This document shows positions 16,892 through 23,134 of a stretch of 23,631 nt of DNA, piece by piece. The notes under the pieces are model-generated. The model saw only the letters and a program-made list of their open reading frames with translations, ran no database searches and had not been told where the DNA came from. The DNA lies in the NCBI GenBank assembly GCA_023415635.1, contig JAEZJV010000080.1, positions 1 to 23,631 of the forward strand. The letters run 5' to 3'. The DNA is from Bacillota bacterium. Lineage in GTDB: Bacteria > Bacillota > Clostridia > Lachnospirales > Lachnospiraceae. Position 1 is the stretch's first letter, and the number at the start of each line of letters is the position of its first letter. A program made the position numbers and the translations under genes.

Positions 16892-18463
16892 TTATTCATA
16901 CTGAATCGGTACCCTGATCAGCTTGGAAAGATCCGGTACTTCCTCCAATCGTTCCTTAGTTCTGTCCAAATATCTCACATTGATCTGTACCTGCTTCTGC
17001 AGCTGCTGTGCCATCGTATCCTGAATCAGCTGCATATGCGCTTCCCTGTCAATGACATCCTTATCGAGCGGGTCTGTAACGACAAGCTGCAAGCTCTGTC
17101 CCTCTACACTCAGAGTTGCGCCCTGAAGCACGGTTGCCAGCGCAGGAGCCTTACGGCCCACCTGGCTGATGATACTCTTCCATTTCGAAGCTGCCTGCCT
17201 TAGGTCCTCCGGTAATGCCTCCGGCAGAATAACCTGTGGTTTTGGCTCCGCAGCCATTCCTGCTGCTTCCTTTCGCGAGACAGGACTCTTAGCTTCTACG
17301 ACAACGCCCTTCTCTAGCTTCTCTTCGAGAAGCTTCAGACGATTAACGAGGGAATCGAGATTTATTTCCATCTCAGGCTTACATAGCTTAATCAGTGAAA
17401 TCTCGATCAATACTCGCTTTCTCGAAGCGTATCGAAGCTGGTTGGCCAATTCGGAGAATACCCTGATATATCTCATCAGCGAAAGCTCATCGATACTCTC
17501 AGCCTCCTGCTTGAGCAGAATCAGATTCTCTGTAGAAATCTCTATGATGATATCTGAGATATCCTCTGTCGTCTTGACTAACAGCAGATTTCTGAGATAC
17601 CAGATAAAATCAATCGTAAATTGTCCCAGTTCGCGGCCGGAGCTTTCAATCTCCTCCAAAAGTTTGATACAACCGGTTACATCCTGTGCTCTGATAAAGC
17701 CGAGAAGCCTTGCAAAGACTAAAGTATCGACTGCCCCGAGCACCTCCAGTACATTGTCATAGGTCAGCTTCTTACCCAGATAGAAGGAAATACACTGATC
17801 CAGTAAGCTTAGTGCGTCACGCATGGAGCCATCCGCTACTCTTGCCACATAACGGAGGGCTTTCTCCTCCGCTTCGATCTGTTCCTCCCGCATCAGTTCT
17901 GTAAGGCGTTCGGTAATGGTATCTATGGTAATTCGTTTGAAATCATATCTCTGGCACCTACTGAGAATTGTTACCGGTATCTTATGAACCTCTGTCGTGG
18001 CCAGGATAAAGATAACATAGGACGGCGGTTCTTCGATGGTTTTTAGAAGAGCATTGAAGGCTCCTGGCGAAAGCATATGAACCTCGTCTATAATATATAC
18101 TTTATATCTTCCCTCCGTAGGAGAATACCTGACCTCTTCCACAATTTCGCGGACATTGTCTACACCGTTGTTGGAGGCGGCATCGATCTCTATGACATTC
18201 ATGGAGGTCTGGGCTGCAATTCCCTTGCACATTCTGCATTCATTGCAGGGATTACCATCCACAGGGTTCTCGCAGTTAACTACCTTCGCAAGAAGCTTCG
18301 CCACCGTCGTCTTACCGGTACCTCTGGTTCCTGTGAACAGGTATGCGTGTCCGATACGGCCGGCCTTCACTTGATTCCTTAAGGTTGTAATGATATGTTC
18401 CTGCCCTTTCACATCATGGAAGTTATCCGGGCGGAATTTTCTATATAGAGCCGTATATGACAT
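16892..18463 (-). CDS. dnaX: DNA polymerase III subunit gamma/tau
   Basis: ATPase subunit of the clamp loader, 523 aa. Walker A is GTRGTGKTT (45-53), the zinc cysteines are C64, C73, C76 and C79, Walker B/DEVH is at 126-129, and the sensor/arginine-finger motif SRC is at 168-170. Domain III follows, then a short C-terminal tau-type region. The C-terminal part beyond residue 370 is shorter than in E. coli tau, as is usual in Firmicutes. I see no clear slippery A-run for a gamma frameshift. The ATG start has AAAGGAAG upstream; it begins 14 bases after the HD-GYP gene stop. Confidence 0.97.
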   Translation of the reverse strand: MSYTALYRKFRPDNFHDVKGQEHIITTLRNQVKAGRIGHAYLFTGTRGTGKTTVAKLLAKVVNCENPVDGNPCNECRMCKGIAAQTSMNVIEIDAASNNGVDNVREIVEEVRYSPTEGRYKVYIIDEVHMLSPGAFNALLKTIEEPPSYVIFILATTEVHKIPVTILSRCQRYDFKRITIDTITERLTELMREEQIEAEEKALRYVARVADGSMRDALSLLDQCISFYLGKKLTYDNVLEVLGAVDTLVFARLLGFIRAQDVTGCIKLLEEIESSGRELGQFTIDFIWYLRNLLLVKTTEDISDIIIEISTENLILLKQEAESIDELSLMRYIRVFSELANQLRYASRKRVLIEISLIKLCKPEMEINLDSLVNRLKLLEEKLEKGVVVEAKSPVSRKEAAGMAAEPKPQVILPEALPEDLRQAASKWKSIISQVGRKAPALATVLQGATLSVEGQSLQLVVTDPLDKDVIDREAHMQLIQDTMAQQLQKQVQINVRYLDRTKERLEEVPDLSKLIRVPIQYE

Positions 18464-18477
18464 GGGCTACTTCCTTT

Positions 18478-19512
18478 CTAATCATCCGTGGTTTTATTAG
18501 TACCCAACAGCTCTGCTTCAAATCGTTGATTGGCACTCACAAAAAGCTCCACGAGTCGGGGATCAAACAGATTTCCCTTCCCTTCTATGATAATCTCCAT
18601 CGCCTGCTGATGGGTTAAGGCATCCTTGTAACAACGTTCCGAGGTCAATGCATCGTATACATCAGCCACTGTCATAATTCTTGCATAGATGGGAATTTCT
18701 TCTCCCGCAAGACCGTTCGGATACCCGGTTCCGTCCCACCTTTCGTGATGGCAATAGGCGATATCCTTGGCAAGATACAGCCAACGGTTACCTCCTGTCT
18801 CCTTAATCACCTTATCAAACGCTTGCATTCCCAAGGTCGTATGCGTCTTCATATATTCATACTCTTCCGTATCCAGGGAGGAGGGCTTTCTAAGCACTCC
18901 GTCATTGATACCGATTTTACCGATATCATGAAGTGTCGCCGAACGCAGCAGATCCTTGACATCCTCCTCAATGAGAATATCCTTATAATAATCATGTGCT
19001 ATTGCTTCCTCCAGCAATATATTAAAATACTTCGTCGCATTCTTCAGATGATCTCCCGTCTCTTCATCCCGGCTGTCCACCAGTCCCGCGAAACCGTTAT
19101 AGAGGGCACTCTGATACTTTTCTGCATGAATATTTTCTTTTCTTAACTGATACAGCTCAAGATATTGTTCAAGTGTTCTACGAAGCATTGCTTTCGTCGC
19201 AGGCAGTATGATACAATCCTCTGCTCCCAGAGCAAGCACCTTTTCCTCAATCCATGGGACTGCTTCCTGCATCAAAAAAACAACAGGAATTCCCTGCATT
19301 TCAGGGATGCTCCTCAGCTGCTCACAGAGCGTACAATTCTGTGTATCAGCCTCTGATATTGTCAGTAGAACCAAATCCACCCTGATATGCGTAAGATACT
19401 CTCTCAGACTGGGAACTGCCGGAAGAGAATCTAGCTCATAATAATCCTGCAATTCCAGACGTAATGTTGAATACATTGTTAAGTCGTTATCTGCAATTAA
19501 TATGTGCCTCAT
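18478..19512 (-). CDS. HD-GYP domain protein with degenerate receiver domain
   Basis: Two domains in 344 aa. Residues 1 to about 120 have a CheY-like receiver shape (ILIADND, VDLVLL, VVFL), but the phosphoacceptor Asp position is Thr (T51), so it is probably not phosphorylated in the standard way. Residues about 135-335 form an HD-GYP domain with HDIGK (195-199), HHERWDGTGYP (255-265) and the ARIMTVADVYDALTS block, all catalytic residues present, predicting cyclic di-GMP hydrolysis. ATG 19512 is preferred over the in-frame ATG 19542: GGGAG is six bases upstream and 19542 has no site. It heads the dnaX-ybaB-recR operon, an unusual neighbour for replication genes. Confidence 0.88.
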   Translation of the reverse strand: MRHILIADNDLTMYSTLRLELQDYYELDSLPAVPSLREYLTHIRVDLVLLTISEADTQNCTLCEQLRSIPEMQGIPVVFLMQEAVPWIEEKVLALGAEDCIILPATKAMLRRTLEQYLELYQLRKENIHAEKYQSALYNGFAGLVDSRDEETGDHLKNATKYFNILLEEAIAHDYYKDILIEEDVKDLLRSATLHDIGKIGINDGVLRKPSSLDTEEYEYMKTHTTLGMQAFDKVIKETGGNRWLYLAKDIAYCHHERWDGTGYPNGLAGEEIPIYARIMTVADVYDALTSERCYKDALTHQQAMEIIIEGKGNLFDPRLVELFVSANQRFEAELLGTNKTTDD

Positions 19513-19524
19513 ACAGTACTCCCG

Positions 19525-19538
19525 ACCGCCGATGCGGT
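19525..19538. repeat. Leader hairpin before the HD-GYP gene
   Basis: ACCGC (19525-19529) and GCGGT (19534-19538) form a perfect five-base GC-rich hairpin with a four-base loop in the 5' leader, a few bases upstream of the GGGAG ribosome binding site. It could modulate translation. It is short and may be incidental. Confidence 0.3.
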
Positions 19539-19562
19539 GCATTTTATCTCTGGATAAACCTT

Positions 19563-19591
19563 ATTATACCATTTGAAAGAAGTAAAATCAA
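19563..19591 (-). promoter_or_regulatory. Promoter of the HD-GYP-dnaX-ybaB-recR operon
   Basis: Minus strand: TTGATT (19586-19591), 17-bp spacer, perfect TATAAT (19563-19568) with an extended TGG before it. The start would be near 19556, about 44 bases before the HD-GYP ATG at 19512, which supports that start choice. The M15 peptidase gene ends only 19 bases upstream of the -35 box. Confidence 0.75.
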
Positions 19592-19609
19592 TGTCTCATC
19601 TCTGTCCCC

Positions 19610-20233
19610 TTAAGGGCTTAAAAATTCCTTAGGGCCTCTCTGGAAATGCTGGTAATCCTCATGGTCCGGCCATTCACCACCCCAGGTAAAGCCTCTTTTC
19701 TTAAAGGCCTGATAGCAAACATCCCCGGCATGGATATAATAAGGACAGTTAAGTGTTCGATCCGCATATTGGGCTCCGCTCACAGGAGTGACCACCAGCT
19801 TGCCGTCCACCTTATGGATGAACGGATTATAGAGAGGATTTATATCAATCGCAAGTCCATAGCCATGAAGAGAAATCCGGTCCGTACCCTCTATTACGCG
19901 GTAATTAAAGGCAGAGGAATTGTTGGCTGCCATGGAAAGATTATCATCCGCGGCATATTCATCCACCAGCTCCAATCGTTCGATGGGATATTTCAGCCGA
20001 TACAGCTCACGAAAAATCTCCACAGCATCCTCTGCTATCAGCTTATTCACAATCAGCTCTCCGGTATGTGACTGACCATCAAAGCCCATATGGGTAACAC
20101 GGACGTAACGCAGCTCCTCATAGGGAACCCTGCAATCCTCCTTATAGGAAATACCCTTTATTCGCTGCTTCACCTCATCGGAAAGCTCCTCGTAATAGAA
20201 ATCCTCCGTCCCGTAAAATTCGACTGACTCCAT
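19610..20233 (-). CDS. M15-family D-alanyl-D-alanine carboxypeptidase-like metallopeptidase
   Basis: Zinc peptidase of the VanY/M15 fold, 207 aa. The ligands are seen in SLHGYGLAIDINP (H123, D130) and DYQHF (D193, H196). Members cut D-Ala from peptidoglycan stem peptides or act as L-Ala-D-Glu endopeptidases. No signal peptide or TM helix is visible, which is odd for a wall enzyme: it could be cytoplasmic (recycling), be released by lysis, or act in the mother cell. The ATG start has AGGAGG five bases upstream. It follows the 89-aa gene by nine bases and is surely co-transcribed. Confidence 0.88.
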   Translation of the reverse strand: MESVEFYGTEDFYYEELSDEVKQRIKGISYKEDCRVPYEELRYVRVTHMGFDGQSHTGELIVNKLIAEDAVEIFRELYRLKYPIERLELVDEYAADDNLSMAANNSSAFNYRVIEGTDRISLHGYGLAIDINPLYNPFIHKVDGKLVVTPVSGAQYADRTLNCPYYIHAGDVCYQAFKKRGFTWGGEWPDHEDYQHFQRGPKEFLSP

Positions 20234-20242
20234 AGCTGCCTC

Positions 20243-20512
20243 CTAGTCCTCTTCAATGACATGGATTTCCAGATAATCAAAATCTATCGGATCGATAAAA
20301 TTATCCTTCGTGAAGCGGGTCTTGTCATGACGTTTGAAATCTTCTATCGTCGTATTCAGCCAAATCGGCTTAGACAGATCATAGGTATGGCAGATCTCAT
20401 CGATCGCAGCAAAAATCTTCTGCGTTCTCCGAAGCTCCGGGTCATCATTGCAGACCACCATATCCTGTATCATTCGATTCTCTTTAAATATTTTCGCCCA
20501 TAAGCGGAACAT
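20243..20512 (-). CDS. Conserved small hypothetical protein (89 aa)
   Basis: The product begins MFRLWAKIFKENRM and ends DFDYLEIHVIEED. I recall similar proteins in many Lachnospiraceae but no assigned function. It is soluble and acidic, with a central IWLNTTIEDFKRHDKTRF block and no cysteine motif or TM helix. The ATG start has an AGGAGGAG sequence just upstream. It is the first gene of a two-gene unit with the M15 peptidase, nine bases apart. Confidence 0.8.
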   Translation of the reverse strand: MFRLWAKIFKENRMIQDMVVCNDDPELRRTQKIFAAIDEICHTYDLSKPIWLNTTIEDFKRHDKTRFTKDNFIDPIDFDYLEIHVIEED

Positions 20513-20774
20513 ATTCTCCTCCTAATGACTGCTTTCGAATAATTTTAGATAACCCCCGTGGGAATAGCATTGTTCTCCTTGAATAATTTATCAATGATAT
20601 AGGTACCTGTAAACAGCTGTCTTCTAATAGCATAGGTAATGCAAAGCATTGCCGCAGAACATGCAACTATACCTGTATGCCGGAAACAAAGAAAATTGAG
20701 AGGAGAATGATGCTATAAGCCGTGAAAGAAGTACTATTCCTATTCTGTAGCAGCTCCTTCTATGAATTATGCCG
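20513..20774. other. Intergenic region upstream of the 89-aa gene
   Basis: Contains the leftward promoter; the best candidate is TTTACA, 17 bases, TAAATT on the minus strand near 20580-20620, but it is weak. A minus-strand frame at 20545-20649 (34 codons, including QLFTGTYIIDKLFKENNAIPTGVI) looks protein-like but has no ribosome binding site and is probably not a gene. The stretch ACAGGTA occurs twice on the minus strand, about 60 bases apart. Confidence 0.3.
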
Positions 20775-20803
20775 TTGCCATTTTATGCCCGTCAGTATAT
20801 AAT
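20775..20803 (+). promoter_or_regulatory. Promoter of niaR
   Basis: TTGCCA (20775-20780), 17-bp spacer, perfect TATAAT (20798-20803). The start near 20810 would leave a 75-base leader before niaR. NiaR often represses its own regulon, but I could not identify a NiaR operator with confidence. Confidence 0.7.
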
Positions 20804-20884
20804 ATTTAATTGATGAACATTCTTATTATATATGAATATGCAGGAATTGCAAATGCATTTAACTGATTTTGAAGGAGGACCCGG

Positions 20885-21397
20885 ATGGAAGGAATAAAAC
20901 GCAGAGAACAGCTGATAAAGATACTAAGCGGGCAGACCGAGCCGATCTCCGGCGGGGAGCTGTCTCGTCTTCTCGGTGTCAGCAGGCAGGTAATCGTACA
21001 GGATATCACACTGCTGCGTGCAACCGGAATTAATATATTCTCTACCACCAAGGGCTATCTGATTTTTCAATCTGATGAGCCTCGTGTAAAAAGGATCTTC
21101 AGGGTCAGGCATACAACAGAACAGATCGAGGATGAGCTATGTACCTTCGTGGATAACGGCGGGAAAATACTGGATGTGGTCGTCAATCATGAAATCTACG
21201 GCGATATCGCCACTGCGTTGACAATCCGCAACAGGCAGGATGTCTATGACTTCGTGAAAAAGGTTCAGGAGAAGAAGATTGTTCCCTTAAAGGATCTGAC
21301 CGACGGAATTCATCAGCATACTGTCGTAGCCGACACAGAAGAAACTCTGGACAGAATCGAGAAAGCGCTGAAGGATAAGGGCTATTTATATCAGTAA
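20885..21397 (+). CDS. niaR: Niacin-responsive transcriptional repressor NiaR
   Basis: NiaR (YrxA) represses NAD synthesis and niacin uptake genes when niacin is plentiful. The 170-aa protein has an HTH_11 winged-helix domain (1-60, ISGGELSRLLGVSRQVIVQDI) and a C-terminal 3H domain (about 72-168). Residues H76, E84, H143 and H145 occupy the metal-site positions known from the Thermotoga protein, so the sensor site looks intact. The ATG start has AGGAGG upstream. It is alone on the plus strand between its own promoter and terminator. No nadABC or niacin transporter gene is in the window, so its targets must be elsewhere. Confidence 0.92.
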   Translation: MEGIKRREQLIKILSGQTEPISGGELSRLLGVSRQVIVQDITLLRATGINIFSTTKGYLIFQSDEPRVKRIFRVRHTTEQIEDELCTFVDNGGKILDVVVNHEIYGDIATALTIRNRQDVYDFVKKVQEKKIVPLKDLTDGIHQHTVVADTEETLDRIEKALKDKGYLYQ

Positions 21398-21413
21398 ATT
21401 TTAGTACTATTCC

Positions 21414-21435
21414 ATGAGCCGGCTTACCGGCTCAT
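21414..21435 (+). terminator. Intrinsic terminator of niaR
   Basis: A perfect 9-bp stem ATGAGCCGG/CCGGCTCAT with a four-base loop lies 16 bases past the niaR stop, followed by TTATAATTG. The U-run is interrupted, so efficiency may be moderate. Confidence 0.7.
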
Positions 21436-21458
21436 TTATAATTGTCATAAATGAAGCA

Positions 21459-21492
21459 AGGGGGACTTAAAGCAGCTGCTTTAGGTCCCCCT
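21459..21492. terminator. 17-bp loopless palindrome between niaR and the SpoIIQ-like gene
   Basis: Left arm 21459-21475 and right arm 21476-21492 pair along 17 positions with a single wobble and no unpaired loop at the centre (GCAGCTGC). The outer part is GGGGGAC/GTCCCCC. It lies 35 bases past the SpoIIQ-like stop and could terminate both convergent genes, but flanking T-runs are poor. Confidence 0.55.
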
Positions 21493-21526
21493 CTTAATAT
21501 AAATTAATTACTCATAGGCCAAAAAA

Positions 21527-22435
21527 TTAGCGGAGAAGCAGCATCGGATTAACGGTCTCATCATCCTTCTTCACCATAAAATACAGATTGCTGCCTTCTA
21601 CAGAATAGTACTTCGATGGTTCGTCGATCTTAGCAAATACTGTGCCCTCCTGAACCAAATCTCCGACCTTTAGATCGCAATCAGAGAGCTGTCCGTATAC
21701 GACACTGTAGTTGTTACCAATATCCATAGTAACGGTAAGACCGGTCTCTTCATCCTCCTCAATATTCTTAACAACACCTGCCGCTGCCGCTTTTACCTCG
21801 GTACCAACCTCTGCATCCAGGATGACAGCAGGATTGCATTTATACTGCATCATGGTCGCAAAATAGATGGTATGGTCCATACTGTAATTCATGATAATGT
21901 TGCCCATAACAGGCCACATAAGCCCATCGTCTGCGTTAAAAGAAAGGTTCTCCAGGGTTTCGGCATTCTCATTCCGGGCATCGGACGAGCCGGTCTCAAC
22001 CGCAGCATCCTCAGCTCGTTCCGCAGCATCAGACTGAGCATACTCATCAGCATTTTCCACATTAGCGTCATTACCTTCAGCGTAGCCTTCATACTCAATC
22101 ATATCCTCACTATCTGCAATATCCTGACTTGTTCCATTGTTCTTAGCCAGTTCATTGGCTGTATTATCATTTGCAGCAACATCTTCGGAAGAATTGCCAT
22201 CATTTTTGACGATTCCCTCAGATATCTGGTTATTCTCAGCCTTGTTAACATCCCCCACATCAGCCTTTATGTTATCATCAACATCATTGATGTCCACATT
22301 ATTCTCTTGCTGGTCATTCTTAGAAGCCAGCTGGGAACCAACGATACCTACGGCGCCGATTGCAATCATGCCGACAAATAATAACACATAATAACCTTTT
22401 CCTTTGAAAAATTCGGTAAAACTGTTCTTTTTCAC
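21527..22435 (-). CDS. SpoIIQ-like membrane protein with degenerate LytM/M23 domain
   Basis: A 302-aa type II membrane protein: a short basic cytoplasmic N-terminus, a TM helix (about 16-36), an Asn/Asp/Glu-rich low-complexity linker (about 40-155), and a C-terminal LytM/M23 fold (about 165-302). The linker is hydrophilic and acidic. In the M23 domain the metal motif HxxxD reads YKCNPAVILDAE and the HxH strand reads NLYFMVK, so catalytic histidines are missing. B. subtilis SpoIIQ is also inactive and works as a docking partner for SpoIIIAH in engulfment. The GTG start at 22435 has GAGG eight bases upstream; an earlier GTG at 22444 overlaps it. The SpoIIQ assignment is inference. Confidence 0.75.
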   Translation of the reverse strand: MKKNSFTEFFKGKGYYVLLFVGMIAIGAVGIVGSQLASKNDQQENNVDINDVDDNIKADVGDVNKAENNQISEGIVKNDGNSSEDVAANDNTANELAKNNGTSQDIADSEDMIEYEGYAEGNDANVENADEYAQSDAAERAEDAAVETGSSDARNENAETLENLSFNADDGLMWPVMGNIIMNYSMDHTIYFATMMQYKCNPAVILDAEVGTEVKAAAAGVVKNIEEDEETGLTVTMDIGNNYSVVYGQLSDCDLKVGDLVQEGTVFAKIDEPSKYYSVEGSNLYFMVKKDDETVNPMLLLR

Positions 22436-22444
22436 TATTATCAC

Positions 22445-22689
22445 CTCAAAACATATTCTTCTCAGATAATTTTCTAATTATTCTTCTTTTCCCTGCCCGG
22501 CCTAATTATTTTGCATCCAAATATATACAAAAACTGCCCGGGGTATCACCTACGCCCTCTCTTCTGCCCAACAGCCTGAATTTCTTGGCTTTGACTTAAC
22601 TTCAGGTACGGTAACCCCCTTTGATTACACTATTACACATGTATTATTGCCATTTTTAGAAAAATTAGTCCTATGTCATATACTTCTAC
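22445..22689. other. Intergenic region between SpoIIQ-like gene and tRNA-Gly
   Basis: No gene seen. CTGCCCGG occurs twice as a direct repeat 41 bases apart (22493-22500 and 22534-22541). Between them is a TTTTG/CAAAA inverted repeat. The SpoIIQ-like promoter should lie here; I could not match a sporulation sigma consensus convincingly. Confidence 0.35.
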
Positions 22690-22717
22690 TTGACATTTTC
22701 ATCACCAGGCATAAAAT
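22690..22717 (+). promoter_or_regulatory. Promoter of tRNA-Gly
   Basis: A perfect -35 box TTGACA (22690-22695), 16-bp spacer and -10 box TAAAAT (22712-22717) lie 22-49 bases upstream of the tRNA 5' end. Strong stable-RNA-type promoter. Confidence 0.8.
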
Positions 22718-22738
22718 AGAACTATGCGGATTAGCAAT

Positions 22739-22809
22739 GCGGATATGGTTCAGTGGTAGAATGCGAGCTTCCCAAGCTTGAGATGCGGGTTCGATTCCCG
22801 TTATCCGCT
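22739..22809 (+). tRNA. tRNA-Gly (anticodon CCC)
   Basis: Cloverleaf of 71 nt: acceptor GCGGATA/TATCCGC, D-arm with GGTTCAGTGGTA, anticodon stem CGAGC/GCTTG around loop TTCCCAA (anticodon CCC, reading GGG), T-arm with GGGTTCGATTCCC. The discriminator is T and CCA is not encoded. It has its own promoter and is followed immediately by a long hairpin. Confidence 0.95.
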
Positions 22810-22869
22810 TACAATAAAATAAGACCTATGGCACAGTTTTTTTGTGTCATAGGTCTTATTTTGTTGTAA
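22809..22869. terminator. 27-bp bidirectional hairpin after tRNA-Gly
   Basis: Left arm 22809-22835 and right arm 22843-22869 pair along all 27 positions with two wobble pairs, around a seven-base T-rich loop. The stem itself carries AAAATAAG and CTTATTTT ends, so a U-run is available in both directions. It begins at the tRNA discriminator base and probably defines the tRNA 3' end. Confidence 0.8.
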
Positions 22870-22889
22870 GTAATTATATAAGGTAAGCG

Positions 22890-22935
22890 GGAAGAATAAA
22901 ACATGAGCCCACTGGCGAAATGCTTTTATTCTTCC
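22890..22935. repeat. Second long hairpin downstream of tRNA-Gly
   Basis: GGAAGAATAAAA (22890-22901) and TTTTATTCTTCC (22924-22935) pair perfectly over 12 bp, extended by CAT/ATG after one bulged base. The loop contains a GCC/GGC pair. There is no U-run beyond it, so its role is unclear. Confidence 0.6.
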
Positions 22936-22936
22936 T

Positions 22937-22968
22937 AAGCCTTGCCATGTATTAGGGCAAGGCTTTTT
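22937..22968 (+). terminator. Third hairpin, plus-strand intrinsic terminator
   Basis: A perfect 10-bp stem AAGCCTTGCC/GGCAAGGCTT (22937-22946 and 22956-22965) is followed by a TTTTT run ending at 22968. No plus-strand gene between the tRNA and this site explains it, apart from read-through from the tRNA. Confidence 0.75.
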
Positions 22969-22983
22969 CCCGATTATCCGCTT
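22968..22983 (+). repeat. Imperfect copy of the tRNA-Gly 3' end (att-like)
   Basis: TTCCCGATTATCCGCTT at about 22967-22983 repeats the tRNA-Gly 3' end TTCCCGTTATCCGCTT with one extra A. tRNA 3' ends are common integrase targets, so this could be a residual attachment-site copy. The intervening 170 bases hold only hairpins and no integrase. Chance or a remnant of a duplicated tRNA is also possible. Confidence 0.4.
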
Positions 22984-23134
22984 TAATGTGCTTATCATAC
23001 GGTATACAAAGAAGTACTCGGAATACAAACAACAAGACTACCGTTTGTCTATCTTTCTGGACATTAATACTGTTATAAACATAATGGGTATTTCATAGTA
23101 ATCAAAGAACTACCAGAATTGATAATTATGCTTT

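Noticed and set aside
16892..18463. Programmed frameshift in dnaX
   Set aside because: I found no slippery A-run with a following stem in the right place.
16892..19600. SRP RNA (ffs/scr), often near dnaX
   Set aside because: The conserved GGAAGGAAGCA-type apical loop is absent from the flanks of dnaX on both strands.
20484..20666. 60-aa minus-strand frame overlapping the 89-aa gene start
   Set aside because: Overlaps the well-supported 89-aa gene out of frame, has no ribosome binding site at its start, and reads unlike a protein.
22534..22625. Possible riboswitch upstream of the SpoIIQ-like gene
   Set aside because: The GC-rich stretch has repeats and pairings, but I could match it to no known riboswitch core.
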